From contig NZ_LT732526.1 in NCBI RefSeq assembly GCF_900155545.1, positions 772,308 to 836,307 on the forward strand: 64,000 bases of DNA, read 5' to 3'. Both the position numbers and the translations under genes were made by a program. The stretch comes from Clostridium sp. Marseille-P2415 (lineage in GTDB: Bacteria; Bacillota; Clostridia; Lachnospirales; Lachnospiraceae). This document shows positions 53,802 through 62,192 of this stretch, one piece after another (position 1 is the stretch's first letter; the number at the start of each line of letters is the position of its first letter). A model generated the notes under the pieces. It saw only the letters and a list, made by a program, of their open reading frames with translations. It had not been told where the DNA came from and ran no database searches.

Positions 53802-54542
53802 TTGACGGAAGGTAAGACACCTATGATTCAGGTTAAGAATCTATATAAGGTGTATAAAGTGGGAAATACCAAGGTCTATGCGTTAAACGGTGTGGATTTT
53901 ACCATATACAAAGGGGAATTTTGTGCGATAGTGGGACCCTCCGGTTCCGGTAAATCCACCCTTTTAAATATGATGGCGGGCCTTGAAAAACCGTCAAAGG
54001 GAGAGATCGTCATTGCCGGAAAGCATATTGAGAAGCTTTCGGAAAACCAGCTGGTTTCATTCCGAAGAAAGCATGTGGGTTTTATTTTCCAGTCCTATAA
54101 TCTTTTAAAGACCATGAATGCAGTGGAGAACGTTGCACTGCCTATGTCATTCCGTGGGGTGCCAAGGAAAATAAGGAATGAAAAGGCAAAGGAATACGTA
54201 AAGCTTGTTGGGCTTGAGAAACAGATGAAGCATATGGCCAATGAAATGTCGGGAGGACAGCAGCAGAGAGTCGGCATTGCCAGAGCGCTTGCGGTAGATC
54301 CTCAGATAATTTTTGCGGATGAGCCCACGGGAAATCTGGATTCAAAGACCACAAAGGAGATTCTGGGCCTGATGCAGAGAATCGTGAAGGAGCAGAACCA
54401 GACGCTGGTCATGGTTACCCATGATAATTACATCGCGAAGTTCGCAGACAGGCAATTCCACATTGTGGATGGAAAGATATTTAAGATTGAGGAGCAGCAT
54501 CATGAGGATACGAAGGAGGACATCGGATATGAAGAGGGGTAG
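53802..54542 (+). CDS. ABC transporter ATP-binding protein (LolD/MacB type)
   Basis: 246 residues from TTG 53802, which has AAGGGGGG eight bases upstream; ATG 53823 (GGAAGG upstream) is the alternative. Walker A 'GPSGSGKSTLLNMMAG', Q-loop 'FIFQSYNLL', signature 'MSGGQQQRVGIARAL', Walker B 'IIFADEPTGNLDS' and the switch 'VTHDN' are all present. The 'ADEPTGNLD' form marks the LolD/MacB/FtsE branch that powers FtsX-like permeases without crossing substrate through a channel. It overlaps the next gene by 14 bases. A TATAAT at 53762-53767 may be its promoter. Confidence 0.9.
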   Translation: MTEGKTPMIQVKNLYKVYKVGNTKVYALNGVDFTIYKGEFCAIVGPSGSGKSTLLNMMAGLEKPSKGEIVIAGKHIEKLSENQLVSFRRKHVGFIFQSYNLLKTMNAVENVALPMSFRGVPRKIRNEKAKEYVKLVGLEKQMKHMANEMSGGQQQRVGIARALAVDPQIIFADEPTGNLDSKTTKEILGLMQRIVKEQNQTLVMVTHDNYIAKFADRQFHIVDGKIFKIEEQHHEDTKEDIGYEEG

Positions 54543-56352
54543 GAAAGGAATTCTGTGGCTGCTTGCGGCCCTCATGATCGTTGCGGCCATGCCGTCTGCA
54601 TCGTTTGCGCAGTATGACTTAAGTAAGAATACCTACATAGATGTTAAGAAGACTCCGTCTGGCAAGACCGGGGAAAATGTTACCATTAATATGGTTTTTA
54701 CCAATGATACAAGCAATGATTTAAACGGTGTTGCAGTCATGTTTGACCGTTCTGTGGCAGAGGAAGAGTATGAGGCCACAGAAGACGATGATGGTGATGA
54801 AGAGACAAGGTACACCGGAGATGTATTCCCTTTTGAGATTACTACCAGTACGTTTGATGCGAAAATACTGGGAACGGTAAAGAGCGGAAGCTCTAAGAAT
54901 TTTTCTTTGACAGCGAGAGTGCGCAGAGACATATCGGAGGGCTATTACATGGTTCCCCTGGAGGTGAAAACCGGAGGGTCCCATGCCAGTTATGAAAAGG
55001 TTAATATCTGGATCACAAAGTCTTCCACCACCACGGAATCCGGCGATACGGAGGGAACGATCCAATTTGAGCTGGGGGAAAACCAGAATACGCCCTCCGG
55101 AACATTTCCGGAAGTGATGAACTTCAATATGAATGTCCGCAATTCTTCCAATATAACGGCCTTTGACGTAGACATCCGGATGAAGCTGGATCAGGACAGC
55201 ACCAAATTTCCGTTTGATATAAGCGATGGAAACTATACCCGGCATTATGACAGGATCGGCGGGGGTGAGTCGATTGAAGTCCCCTACAGCATGACGATCC
55301 GCAAGGATGTTTACAGCGGATACTATCCGATTACCTTTACCATTGAATACCGGGACAGCACAGAGGGGGATATCCAGAAATCAGAAGAGATTTTCTATGT
55401 AAAGGTACAGAATAAGGATAAAGAAGAAGAGACCGGGGAGTTTAATGCCAACGACAGAACAAAGGCCAGAATCATTGTCGATGGTTTCGAAACAAATCCG
55501 GAGACGGTTTATGCAGGAGATGAATTTGAACTGCTCCTTCACATGAAGAACGCCTCCGAGGATGTTGCGGCCAGCAATATCCTCTTTAATCTGGAATCAG
55601 AGAAGGTTACGGACAGTGCAGTGTTTACCATAGATGCCGGTTCTTCCTCCATTGTTGTTAATTCCCTTGGAGCAGGCCAGACAACGGATGTGAAGGTGAA
55701 GCTTCGGGCCGGGGCCTGGGTGGATCAGAGGACTTATGCCATAACCATCAATGAAAAGTACGACAGTCCGGAGTTTAAAAATGCCGAAGAAAAAGTGACG
55801 GTGAACATTCCGGTAAAACAAATGGCCCGTTTGAATACGGGAACCGTTGATGTTATGCCGGATACGATTTCCGTAGGTTCCGAGACAAATGTGATGTTCC
55901 CCATTAATAATACGGGAAAAGTACTTCTTTATAATGTAATGGTGGCTTTTGTCGGGGATTCGATCCAGCAGACCAACAGTTATGTAGGAAATATTAAACC
56001 GGGAGAATCCGGGAATGTAGATGCTATGATCACCGGAGCAGCCCCCACCATGGATGAGGGAAAGATCAAGATTCTCATTACCTATGAGGATGAAAATGGA
56101 GTGGCCAGCGACCCCATTGAGAAGGAGATAACTCTGACGGTAACGGAGCAGGCGGACCAGAATTTGGGAATGGATGATTCCGGGGATTTTCCCGCGGACA
56201 CAGAGCCGGCAGGGGTTTCTAAATACGGGAAAATCATCATTCCTTCGGTGATTGCTGTTTTGGCTGCCGGAACCATAGGTACTGTTATTATTCTGAAAAG
56301 GCGCAGAAAGAAAAAGAAAGCGGCAGAAGAGGAAATAGACAATGAGATTTAG
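54529..56352 (+). CDS. Exported, C-terminally anchored Ig-like repeat protein of an ABC system
   Basis: 607 residues from ATG 54529 (AAGGAGG upstream). A signal peptide ('ILWLLAALMIVAAMPSASFA', cleavage near residue 27) precedes three or four beta-sandwich repeats resembling COG1361/CARDB-NEW3 domains ('GENVTINMVFTNDTSNDLNG', 'YAGDEFELLLHMKNASEDVA', 'SVGSETNVMFPINNTGKVLL'). An Asp/Glu-rich stretch lies near residue 85. A C-terminal membrane helix (about 573-592) ends in 'KRRRKKKK', so it is a type I membrane protein. It sits between ATPase and permease genes and overlaps both, so it likely replaces the usual MacA-type adaptor. Confidence 0.82.
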   Translation: MKRGRKGILWLLAALMIVAAMPSASFAQYDLSKNTYIDVKKTPSGKTGENVTINMVFTNDTSNDLNGVAVMFDRSVAEEEYEATEDDDGDEETRYTGDVFPFEITTSTFDAKILGTVKSGSSKNFSLTARVRRDISEGYYMVPLEVKTGGSHASYEKVNIWITKSSTTTESGDTEGTIQFELGENQNTPSGTFPEVMNFNMNVRNSSNITAFDVDIRMKLDQDSTKFPFDISDGNYTRHYDRIGGGESIEVPYSMTIRKDVYSGYYPITFTIEYRDSTEGDIQKSEEIFYVKVQNKDKEEETGEFNANDRTKARIIVDGFETNPETVYAGDEFELLLHMKNASEDVAASNILFNLESEKVTDSAVFTIDAGSSSIVVNSLGAGQTTDVKVKLRAGAWVDQRTYAITINEKYDSPEFKNAEEKVTVNIPVKQMARLNTGTVDVMPDTISVGSETNVMFPINNTGKVLLYNVMVAFVGDSIQQTNSYVGNIKPGESGNVDAMITGAAPTMDEGKIKILITYEDENGVASDPIEKEITLTVTEQADQNLGMDDSGDFPADTEPAGVSKYGKIIIPSVIAVLAAGTIGTVIILKRRRKKKKAAEEEIDNEI

Positions 56353-57733
56353 CGATTTGCTTTCCATGAGTGTGAATAACTTAAGACGCAGGAAGCTAAG
56401 GACATTTTTAACGGTTCTGGGAGTTTTGATCGGTACGGCTTCCATTGTTGTCATGGTGTCTTTGGGGATCGGCTTTAATGAACTTACCATGGAACAGATC
56501 GCATCTTATGGAAGCCTGACAGAGATCTCGGTTTATTCGAACGCCATGATGGGAGGGAATGAGAGCAGTAAGGAGCCTGAATACATGACGGATGATGTGA
56601 TTGCACAGTTTGAACAGATCGATCACGTTACTGCAGTCTCTCCCTTGCTGGAGGCGAATGTTCTTATGACTCAGGGAGCTTATCAGGCGAATGTGAGCCT
56701 TGTCGGCGTTACTCAGGATTATATGAATAATATTACATTAAAGGAAGGCCATCTTCCGGATCCGGGGAAAAAGGAACTTCAAATGGTTATCGGAAATATG
56801 GTCGCCAGGCGTTTCAGTAATCCGAAAAGCAATAACTCCGGTTATTATGAAGATGCTTCCAGCATACCAGACATCGATTTTATGAATAGACCTCTGTTTG
56901 TGATCTTTGATACGGATGCTTATTATCAGGCTCAGAGTGGCAGCACTACAGGGGGCAGCACTACAGGGGGCGGTACCACAGAGGGCGGAACCCCCGTTAA
57001 ACCGCCGAAAAAGTATCTTCTGCCAACCGTTGGTCTGGTGGAAGGCGGAGCCGAGGACTGGAACAACTATAGTTATAATGTTTATGTGGATCTGGAGGCG
57101 CTTAAAACCCAGTTAAAACAAATTTTCAAAAAAAAGCCGATTCCCAATCAGCCAACCAATAAAAAAGGAAAACCCTACAGCTATTTTATTTATGATCAGG
57201 CAGTTGTGGAGGTGGATGACATGGCCAATGTGACATCTGTGCAGAAGGCCATTACGGATATGGGGTACCAGGCTAACAGCAATATGGAATGGCTGGAGCA
57301 GTCCCAGAAGCAGGCGAAGATGGTTCAGGCCCTTTTGGGCGGAATCGGAGCTGTTTCCCTGTTTGTAGCGGCGATCGGGATTGCCAATACCATGATGATG
57401 TCCATTTATGAGAGAACAAAGGAAATCGGGATCCTGAAGGTTTTGGGATGCGATATGAAGAATATTAGGAACATGTTCCTTTTGGAGTCCGGTTTTATCG
57501 GCTTTTTAGGGGGAATAACCGGAATTCTTTTCAGCTATGCGGTATCGCTCCTCATAAACAAGTTTCTTGCCGGCCATTTTATGACAGATATGCCGGGGGA
57601 TTTATCCCGGATTCCGCTGTGGCTTTCCCTGACGGCCGTTGGGTTCGCTGTTTTTGTGGGCATGGCTGCAGGATTTTTCCCCGCTTTACGGGCCATGAAG
57701 CTGAGTCCGCTGGCTGCGATACGGAACGAATAG
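56342..57733 (+). CDS. MacB/FtsX-type ABC transporter permease
   Basis: 463 residues. The N-terminal helix region ('SVNNLRRRKLRTFLTVLGVL') is followed by a large extracytoplasmic MacB-PCD domain (about 45-310). Three C-terminal membrane helices carry the FtsX motif 'YERTKEIGILKVLGCDMKNI'. The periplasmic domain includes a low-complexity Ser/Thr/Gly insert encoded by a short tandem repeat. With the ATPase and anchored protein it forms a mechanotransmission-type system, possibly exporting a lipoprotein or peptide or controlling a wall enzyme. It overlaps the preceding gene by 11 bases. Confidence 0.9.
   Translation: MRFSDLLSMSVNNLRRRKLRTFLTVLGVLIGTASIVVMVSLGIGFNELTMEQIASYGSLTEISVYSNAMMGGNESSKEPEYMTDDVIAQFEQIDHVTAVSPLLEANVLMTQGAYQANVSLVGVTQDYMNNITLKEGHLPDPGKKELQMVIGNMVARRFSNPKSNNSGYYEDASSIPDIDFMNRPLFVIFDTDAYYQAQSGSTTGGSTTGGGTTEGGTPVKPPKKYLLPTVGLVEGGAEDWNNYSYNVYVDLEALKTQLKQIFKKKPIPNQPTNKKGKPYSYFIYDQAVVEVDDMANVTSVQKAITDMGYQANSNMEWLEQSQKQAKMVQALLGGIGAVSLFVAAIGIANTMMMSIYERTKEIGILKVLGCDMKNIRNMFLLESGFIGFLGGITGILFSYAVSLLINKFLAGHFMTDMPGDLSRIPLWLSLTAVGFAVFVGMAAGFFPALRAMKLSPLAAIRNE
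56939..56983 (+). repeat. In-frame tandem repeat in the permease gene
   Basis: The 15-base unit GGCAGCACTACAGGG occurs twice exactly and a third time degenerate, encoding Gly-Ser-Thr-Thr-Gly units. Copy number may vary between strains. Confidence 0.7.
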
Positions 57734-57751
57734 CAGGTTCGGAAAAATTAC

Positions 57752-57780
57752 TTGCATTTCCGGCGGGAATATTATATGAT
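57752..57780 (+). promoter_or_regulatory. Sigma-A promoter of the ZTP-riboswitch transcript
   Basis: TTGCAT, 17-base spacer, TATGAT, just upstream of the aptamer. Confidence 0.65.
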
Positions 57781-57787
57781 GATAGAC

Positions 57788-57866
57788 AAGGTACGTGCGA
57801 CTGGCGGATCAGTGGAGTTACACCACGGGGAGCACGATACAAACAAGAAGCCGACCGCCTGGGCAC
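57788..57866 (+). ncRNA. ZTP (pfl) riboswitch aptamer
   Basis: The two conserved parts are present: GTGCGACTGGCGG ... CCACGGGGAGCAC and, after a linker, GCCGACCGCCTGGGCA. The last string forms the pseudoknot and the hallmark hairpin. The class senses ZMP/ZTP, which accumulates when 10-formyl-THF is short. It precedes purO and the AICAR transformylase gene, the enzyme that consumes ZMP. Confidence 0.95.
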
Positions 57867-57894
57867 CGCTATGGGATGCCCAGGCGGTTTTTTG
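57854..57894 (+). terminator. ZTP-riboswitch-controlled terminator
   Basis: ACCGCCTGGGCA, part of the aptamer, pairs perfectly with TGCCCAGGCGGT followed by TTTTTT. Ligand binding should hold the first arm in the pseudoknot and let transcription continue. Confidence 0.92.
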
Positions 57895-57925
57895 CGTTTT
57901 TATTGAGAAGGGAGGACCAGATCTG

Positions 57926-58639
57926 ATGAATTTGATTTCTTTAAAAAACGATTTAAAGAAAAATTCGTATCCGGGAAGAGGCATTGTCATGGGCAGAACA
58001 CCGGATGGAACAAAGGCAGTAGCCGCTTACTTTATCATGGGAAGAAGTGAGAACAGCCGTAACCGGGTATTTGTGGAGGAGGGGGAGGGGATCCGCACCC
58101 AGGCATTTGACCCTTTAAAGCTTACAGACCCCAGTCTGATTATTTACTCCCCGGTCCGGGTCATGGGCAATAAGACCATAGTGACCAACGGGGACCAGAC
58201 TGATACCATTTATGAAGGCATGGATATACAGTTGACCTTTGAACAGTCTTTAAGGTGCAGGGAATTTGAGCCGGACAGTCCGAATTATACTCCCCGAATT
58301 TCCGGAATCATTCACATGGAGGGAGGGCGTTTTAATTACGCCATGTCCATTCTAAAGAGCAATCATGGGAATCCTGATTCCTGCAACCGCTATACCTTTG
58401 CCTACGAGAATCCGGCGGCAGGGGAAGCTCATTTTATTCATACCTATATGCATGACGGAAATCCCCTGCCAAGCTTTGAGGGGGAACCGAAGCTTGTAGA
58501 AACTCTTGACGATATAGATGAATTCACTGCTTTGATCTGGGAAAGCTTAAACAAAGAGAATAAGGTATCACTCTTTGTAAGGTATATTGATACGGAATCA
58601 GAGACTTATGAGACCCGTATTGTGAATAAGAACAAATAA
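57926..58639 (+). CDS. purO: IMP cyclohydrolase, PurO type
   Basis: 237 residues from ATG 57926 (GGGAGG upstream). It matches the IMP cyclohydrolase family first described in archaea (PF07826): 'LKKNSYPGRGIVMGRTPDG', 'AVAAYFIMGRSENSRNRVF', 'PSLIIYSPVRV' and 'NYTPRISGIIH'. It closes FAICAR to IMP, the last purine step, normally done by the N-terminal half of bacterial PurH. The adjacent gene encodes only the other half-reaction, so the two genes together replace bifunctional PurH. Control by the ZTP riboswitch agrees. Confidence 0.88.
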   Translation: MNLISLKNDLKKNSYPGRGIVMGRTPDGTKAVAAYFIMGRSENSRNRVFVEEGEGIRTQAFDPLKLTDPSLIIYSPVRVMGNKTIVTNGDQTDTIYEGMDIQLTFEQSLRCREFEPDSPNYTPRISGIIHMEGGRFNYAMSILKSNHGNPDSCNRYTFAYENPAAGEAHFIHTYMHDGNPLPSFEGEPKLVETLDDIDEFTALIWESLNKENKVSLFVRYIDTESETYETRIVNKNK

Positions 58640-58653
58640 CAGGAGCGCAGAAG

Positions 58654-59832
58654 ATGAATGAATTAGAATTAAAATACGGCTGTAACCCAAATCAGAAACC
58701 GTCAAGGATCTTCATGCCGGAGGGAAAGAAGCTTCCGATTGAGGTCTTAAGCGGCCGGCCAGGCTACATCAATTTTTTGGATGCATTTAACGGCTGGCAG
58801 CTGGTAAAGGAATTAAAGGAAGCAACCGGTCTGCCTGCAGCGGCTTCTTTTAAGCATGTATCGCCCGCAGGCGCTGCGGTGGGTCTGCCCCTTGACCCGG
58901 TCCTTGCAAAGATTTACTGGGTAGACGACATGAAAGAGCTTTCTCCGCTGGCCTGCGCCTATGTAAGGGCAAGAGGGGCGGACCGCATGTCATCCTTTGG
59001 AGATTTCATTTCTCTGTCCGATATCTGCGATGCGGATACCGCAAAGATCATCAAGCGGGAAGTGTCTGACGGCGTGATTGCACCGGGATATGAGCCGGAG
59101 GCTTTAAAGATTTTAAAATCCAAGAAAAACGGCAATTATAATGTAATCCGGATAGACCCGGACTATATACCGGAACCGCTTGAGAGAAAGCAGGTTTATG
59201 GAATCGTATTCGAGCAGGGAAGAAATGATTTAAGGATTGATGAGGGACTTTTAAGGGATGTGGTAACGGATAATCAGGAAATCCCGGAATCCGCAAAGAT
59301 TGACCTGATTATTTCCCTTATTACTTTAAAATACACCCAGTCCAATTCCGTCTGTTTCACAAAAGGCGGACAGGCTATTGGGATCGGGGCCGGCCAGCAG
59401 TCCCGCGTTCACTGTACCAGGCTGGCGGGCAGCAAGGCGGACAACTGGTTCCTACGTCAGGCGCCAAAGGTTCTGGAACTTCCTTTCGTAGACAGCATCC
59501 GCCGTGCAGACCGCGACAATGCCATTGATGTCTACATTGGGGAGGAATATATGGATGTATTGGCAGACGGCAGATGGGAGAACATTTTTAAGGTGAAGCC
59601 AACCGTATTCACACGGGAAGAGAAGCGGGCGTGGCTGGACAAGATGACGGAAGTTTCATTGGGCTCGGATGCATTCTTCCCCTTTGGAGATAACATTGAC
59701 CGGGCTTATAAGAGCGGGGTGAAATATGTGGCCCAGCCAGGAGGCTCGGTCCGCGATGATCAGGTGATTGAAACCTGCAATAAATATGGTATGGCGATGG
59801 CATTTACCGGGATTCGCCTGTTCCATCACTAA
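58654..59832 (+). CDS. purH: Stand-alone AICAR transformylase (PurH transformylase domain)
   Basis: 392 residues, all of the AICARFT type; the MGS-like IMP cyclohydrolase domain (about 200 residues) is absent. The start is 'ELKYGCNPNQKPSRIF'. The catalytic 'AASFKHVSPAGAAVG' has the Lys-His pair, followed by 'SNSVCFTKGGQAIGIGAGQQ' with the AICAR-site residues and 'SDAFFPFGDNIDRA'. It transfers formyl from 10-formyl-THF to AICAR (ZMP). It lies 14 bases after purO in the same transcript. A terminator follows. Confidence 0.93.
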   Translation: MNELELKYGCNPNQKPSRIFMPEGKKLPIEVLSGRPGYINFLDAFNGWQLVKELKEATGLPAAASFKHVSPAGAAVGLPLDPVLAKIYWVDDMKELSPLACAYVRARGADRMSSFGDFISLSDICDADTAKIIKREVSDGVIAPGYEPEALKILKSKKNGNYNVIRIDPDYIPEPLERKQVYGIVFEQGRNDLRIDEGLLRDVVTDNQEIPESAKIDLIISLITLKYTQSNSVCFTKGGQAIGIGAGQQSRVHCTRLAGSKADNWFLRQAPKVLELPFVDSIRRADRDNAIDVYIGEEYMDVLADGRWENIFKVKPTVFTREEKRAWLDKMTEVSLGSDAFFPFGDNIDRAYKSGVKYVAQPGGSVRDDQVIETCNKYGMAMAFTGIRLFHH

Positions 59833-59845
59833 ACGATCCATTTGT

Positions 59846-59897
59846 GGTCCGGATAAGCGGTCAGGAGAATGTCCTGGTATCTTATCCGGCCTTTTTT
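59846..59897 (+). terminator. Intrinsic terminator after purH
   Basis: Stem GGTCCGGATAAG / CTTATCCGGCC with T6. Confidence 0.88.
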
Positions 59898-59971
59898 ATG
59901 GAACAATCATCAAACAGGAAAATAAGTACCAGCCAATATTTTTTGTAAAAGCACTTTAAACAGAAGGCTGG

Positions 59972-59979
59972 CATAAAAT
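59972..59979 (+). promoter_or_regulatory. Possible sigma-E/sigma-K type -10 of the sigK fragment
   Basis: CATAAAAT matches the CATANNNT -10 of mother-cell sigma factors and is 30 bases before the start codon. No convincing -35 was fixed. Confidence 0.4.
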
Positions 59980-60008
59980 GAGAGTAAGTAAGTTTAAGGT
60001 GGCTTTCT

Positions 60009-60299
60009 TTGAAAACTTTTCCCAAACCGTTAACTGCGCGAGAGGAGCGAGAGTGTCTGGAACGATACCAGAAAGGGGATCAGGAGGCGAGAGCCACACT
60101 CATCGAGCGGAATATGCGCCTGGTGGCGCATGTGGCAAAAAAATATCAGAATACGGATTATGATATGGAGGACCTTCTTTCTGTGGGGACCATCGGACTG
60201 ATTAAGGCCGTCAACACCTTCCACCCGGACAGAGGTTCAAGACTAGCCACTTATGCGGCGAAATGTGTGGAGAATGAAATCCTATCACAGCGGCTCTGA
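60009..60299 (+). pseudogene. sigK: Sigma-K N-terminal fragment, interrupted at the skin-element site
   Basis: 96 residues from TTG 60009 (AAGGTGG upstream). They match the first half of mother-cell sigma-K: 'ERNMRLVAHVAKKYQNTDYD', 'MEDLLSVGTIGLIKAVNTFH' and 'SRLATYAAKCVENEIL', that is regions 1.2 to 2.3. Homology ends exactly after 'VENEIL'; the frame then stops within four codons. The codons here contain AATGA (GAG AAT GAA), the same place and core sequence where the skin element splits sigK in Bacillus. The remaining half (regions 2.4-4) is not in the window. No hydrophobic pro-sequence is encoded. It is either one half of a developmentally rejoined gene or a broken gene. Confidence 0.82.
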
Positions 60300-60374
60300 T
60301 TTGATGCAAGGGATCCTTCCTTTGTTATAATAAGATTAAGATAATCAAATATTTTACCATGAAAGGATGATTTT

Positions 60375-61685
60375 ATGAACAAGAATTTATTTTCACCGGC
60401 CCCTCCCATGGGCTGGAATAGCTATGATTATTATGATACGACCGTAAATGAGGATCGGATTAAAGCGAATGCGGATTACATGGCCGCTCATTTAAGGAAG
60501 TTTGGCTGGGAATATATTGTTGTTGATATTGAATGGTATTCCCATGATTCCGGGACGCAGCGCGGCAAACATCAATACATACCTTTCTGGCGTGTGGAAA
60601 TGGATGAATATTCACGGCTGCTTCCTTATCCGGACCGGTTCCCGTCCTCAGCCAATGGGCGGGGCTTTGGGCCGCTTGCTGATTATGTGCATGGATTGGG
60701 CCTGAAATTTGGGATCCATATCATGCGCGGGATACCAAGGATTGCAGCTCATACCCATACAAAAATACTTGGAACAGAGAGGACGGCTAATGAAATTGCA
60801 AGTCCGTATTCCATTTGTTTGTGGAATCCGGATATGTACGGTGTAATCCCGGAGGAGGAAGGCTCTCAGGATTATTACAATTCCATTATAAGCCTATATG
60901 CTGAGTGGGGGATAGACTTTATTAAATGCGATGATATCTGCCGTATGGATGCGCCGTCTGCGAAAAAAGAAATCAGGATGCTCCATGAAGCAATTGAACA
61001 GTGCAAACGTCCGATGGTCTTAAGTCTTTCTCCGGGACCGGCGCGCATCGAAGAGGCATGGCACTATGAAAAATATGCTGATATGTGGCGGATCACCAAT
61101 GATTTCTGGGATGACTGGAAGCTGCTTCGCAATATGTTTGAACGTTGTGAGCTCTGGCAGAATCATGTGAGCTCAGGAAACTATCCGGACTGTGATATGC
61201 TCCCGGTCGGGATGCTTGGGAAAGGATTTAACGATGAGCATCTGACCCGTTTGACGCATGACGAACAGATTACCATGATGACGCTCTGGTGCATATTCCG
61301 TTCCCCGCTGATGATTGGCGGAGAGCTGACACTCCTTGATGATTGGACAATAAAGCTGCTGACTAATCCGGAAGTGCTCAGCCTTCTTACAACTTCAGAA
61401 AATGCCAGACAGCTTGAACGCGATTCGGTCCGTTGCATATGGTACAGTGAACATGCTGCAGAAAATATCCGGTATCTTGCAATATTCAATCTTTCCGACG
61501 AAGAGAGAATTATTCCGGTCGTACCAAAGCTTATGGATCTCGAAAGCTTTGCAGGCCTTAAGTTTACCGAGCTGTGGACCGGGAATACATTTGTTTGTAA
61601 AACCAAAGAGATGTGCCCGGTTCTGCCGGAGCATGGAGCAAAACTCTATCGTGTCATATCTGATGTAACGTATATTTCGCAATAA
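60375..61685 (+). CDS. GH27-family glycoside hydrolase, alpha-galactosidase-like
   Basis: 436 residues with no signal peptide. The barrel begins with the GH27 opening 'APPMGWNSYDYYDTTVNED' and has 'EYIVVDIEWY'. The nucleophile region is 'WGIDFIKCDDIC', with Asp186 as the likely nucleophile; the acid/base is probably the Asp of 'WRITNDFWDDW'. The C-terminal beta domain is present. It should release alpha-galactosyl or related sugars inside the cell. ATG 60375 follows AAAGGATG. It lies just after the split sigK and just before hydrogenase-maturation genes, with no transporter nearby, so its substrate is unknown. Confidence 0.87.
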   Translation: MNKNLFSPAPPMGWNSYDYYDTTVNEDRIKANADYMAAHLRKFGWEYIVVDIEWYSHDSGTQRGKHQYIPFWRVEMDEYSRLLPYPDRFPSSANGRGFGPLADYVHGLGLKFGIHIMRGIPRIAAHTHTKILGTERTANEIASPYSICLWNPDMYGVIPEEEGSQDYYNSIISLYAEWGIDFIKCDDICRMDAPSAKKEIRMLHEAIEQCKRPMVLSLSPGPARIEEAWHYEKYADMWRITNDFWDDWKLLRNMFERCELWQNHVSSGNYPDCDMLPVGMLGKGFNDEHLTRLTHDEQITMMTLWCIFRSPLMIGGELTLLDDWTIKLLTNPEVLSLLTTSENARQLERDSVRCIWYSEHAAENIRYLAIFNLSDEERIIPVVPKLMDLESFAGLKFTELWTGNTFVCKTKEMCPVLPEHGAKLYRVISDVTYISQ

Positions 61686-61730
61686 AGCTCATATATATTA
61701 CAAATGTTATTTACAGAAAGGAGAAACCGT

Positions 61731-62192
61731 ATGATGAAATTGGTTGCTGTCGGCAACCGGTTTATGAAGGATGACGGTATAGCAATTGCAGTGGCTGAAA
61801 GCTTGGAAAACCGGCTGAGTCATCTGGGGCTTCGGATCCTCATCGGTGAAACGGACTGCCAAAGCAGCTACTATTTATTAAACAAGGATGATTTTGTTTT
61901 TATACTGGATGCACTTTACATGGGGGCAGAGCCGGGAAGCGTTCATGTATTAAACCTTGAGGAGGTGATGTCACAACCTTCCGATTCTTTTATGCAGCAT
62001 GATATGAGCATGATTGAACTCATGAAACTTTATGGGGATCATTTGAGGGGCTATATGATTGGCATTGAGGTAGCTGAAATCGGTTTCGGCGATGAGCTTA
62101 GTCCGGTTTTAAGAGACAAACTGCCGCAAATTTGCCTGGAAATTGAAAATTCAATCAAAAAAATCATATTGGAGGAAAAAGCTTATGCATGA
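61731..62192 (+). CDS. Hydrogenase maturation protease-like protein
   Basis: 153 residues from ATG 61731 (AAAGGAG upstream). The N-terminus 'KLVAVGNRFMKDDGIAIAVA' is the start of the HycI/HyaD/HoxW endopeptidase family, and 'FVFILDALYMGAEPGSVHVL' includes the Asp of the nickel-sensing site. The family removes the C-terminal tail of [NiFe]-hydrogenase large subunits after metal insertion. Some canonical residues are altered, for instance the acidic residue in the first motif is not certain. The next gene overlaps it by eight bases. No hydrogenase structural gene is in view. Confidence 0.8.
   Translation: MMKLVAVGNRFMKDDGIAIAVAESLENRLSHLGLRILIGETDCQSSYYLLNKDDFVFILDALYMGAEPGSVHVLNLEEVMSQPSDSFMQHDMSMIELMKLYGDHLRGYMIGIEVAEIGFGDELSPVLRDKLPQICLEIENSIKKIILEEKAYA

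Noticed and set aside
55597-56490. 297-codon antisense open frame opposite the Ig-repeat protein gene
   Set aside because: The sense strand encodes a clear exported protein with signal peptide and membrane anchor; the antisense product is His/Arg-rich and without domains.
56939-56983. Short tandem repeat as a CRISPR or mobile repeat
   Set aside because: It is an in-frame 15-base coding repeat without spacers.
60030-60224. Antisense frame and overlapping plus-frame readings across the sigK fragment
   Set aside because: The frame starting at TTG 60009 matches sigma-K over its full length; others match nothing.
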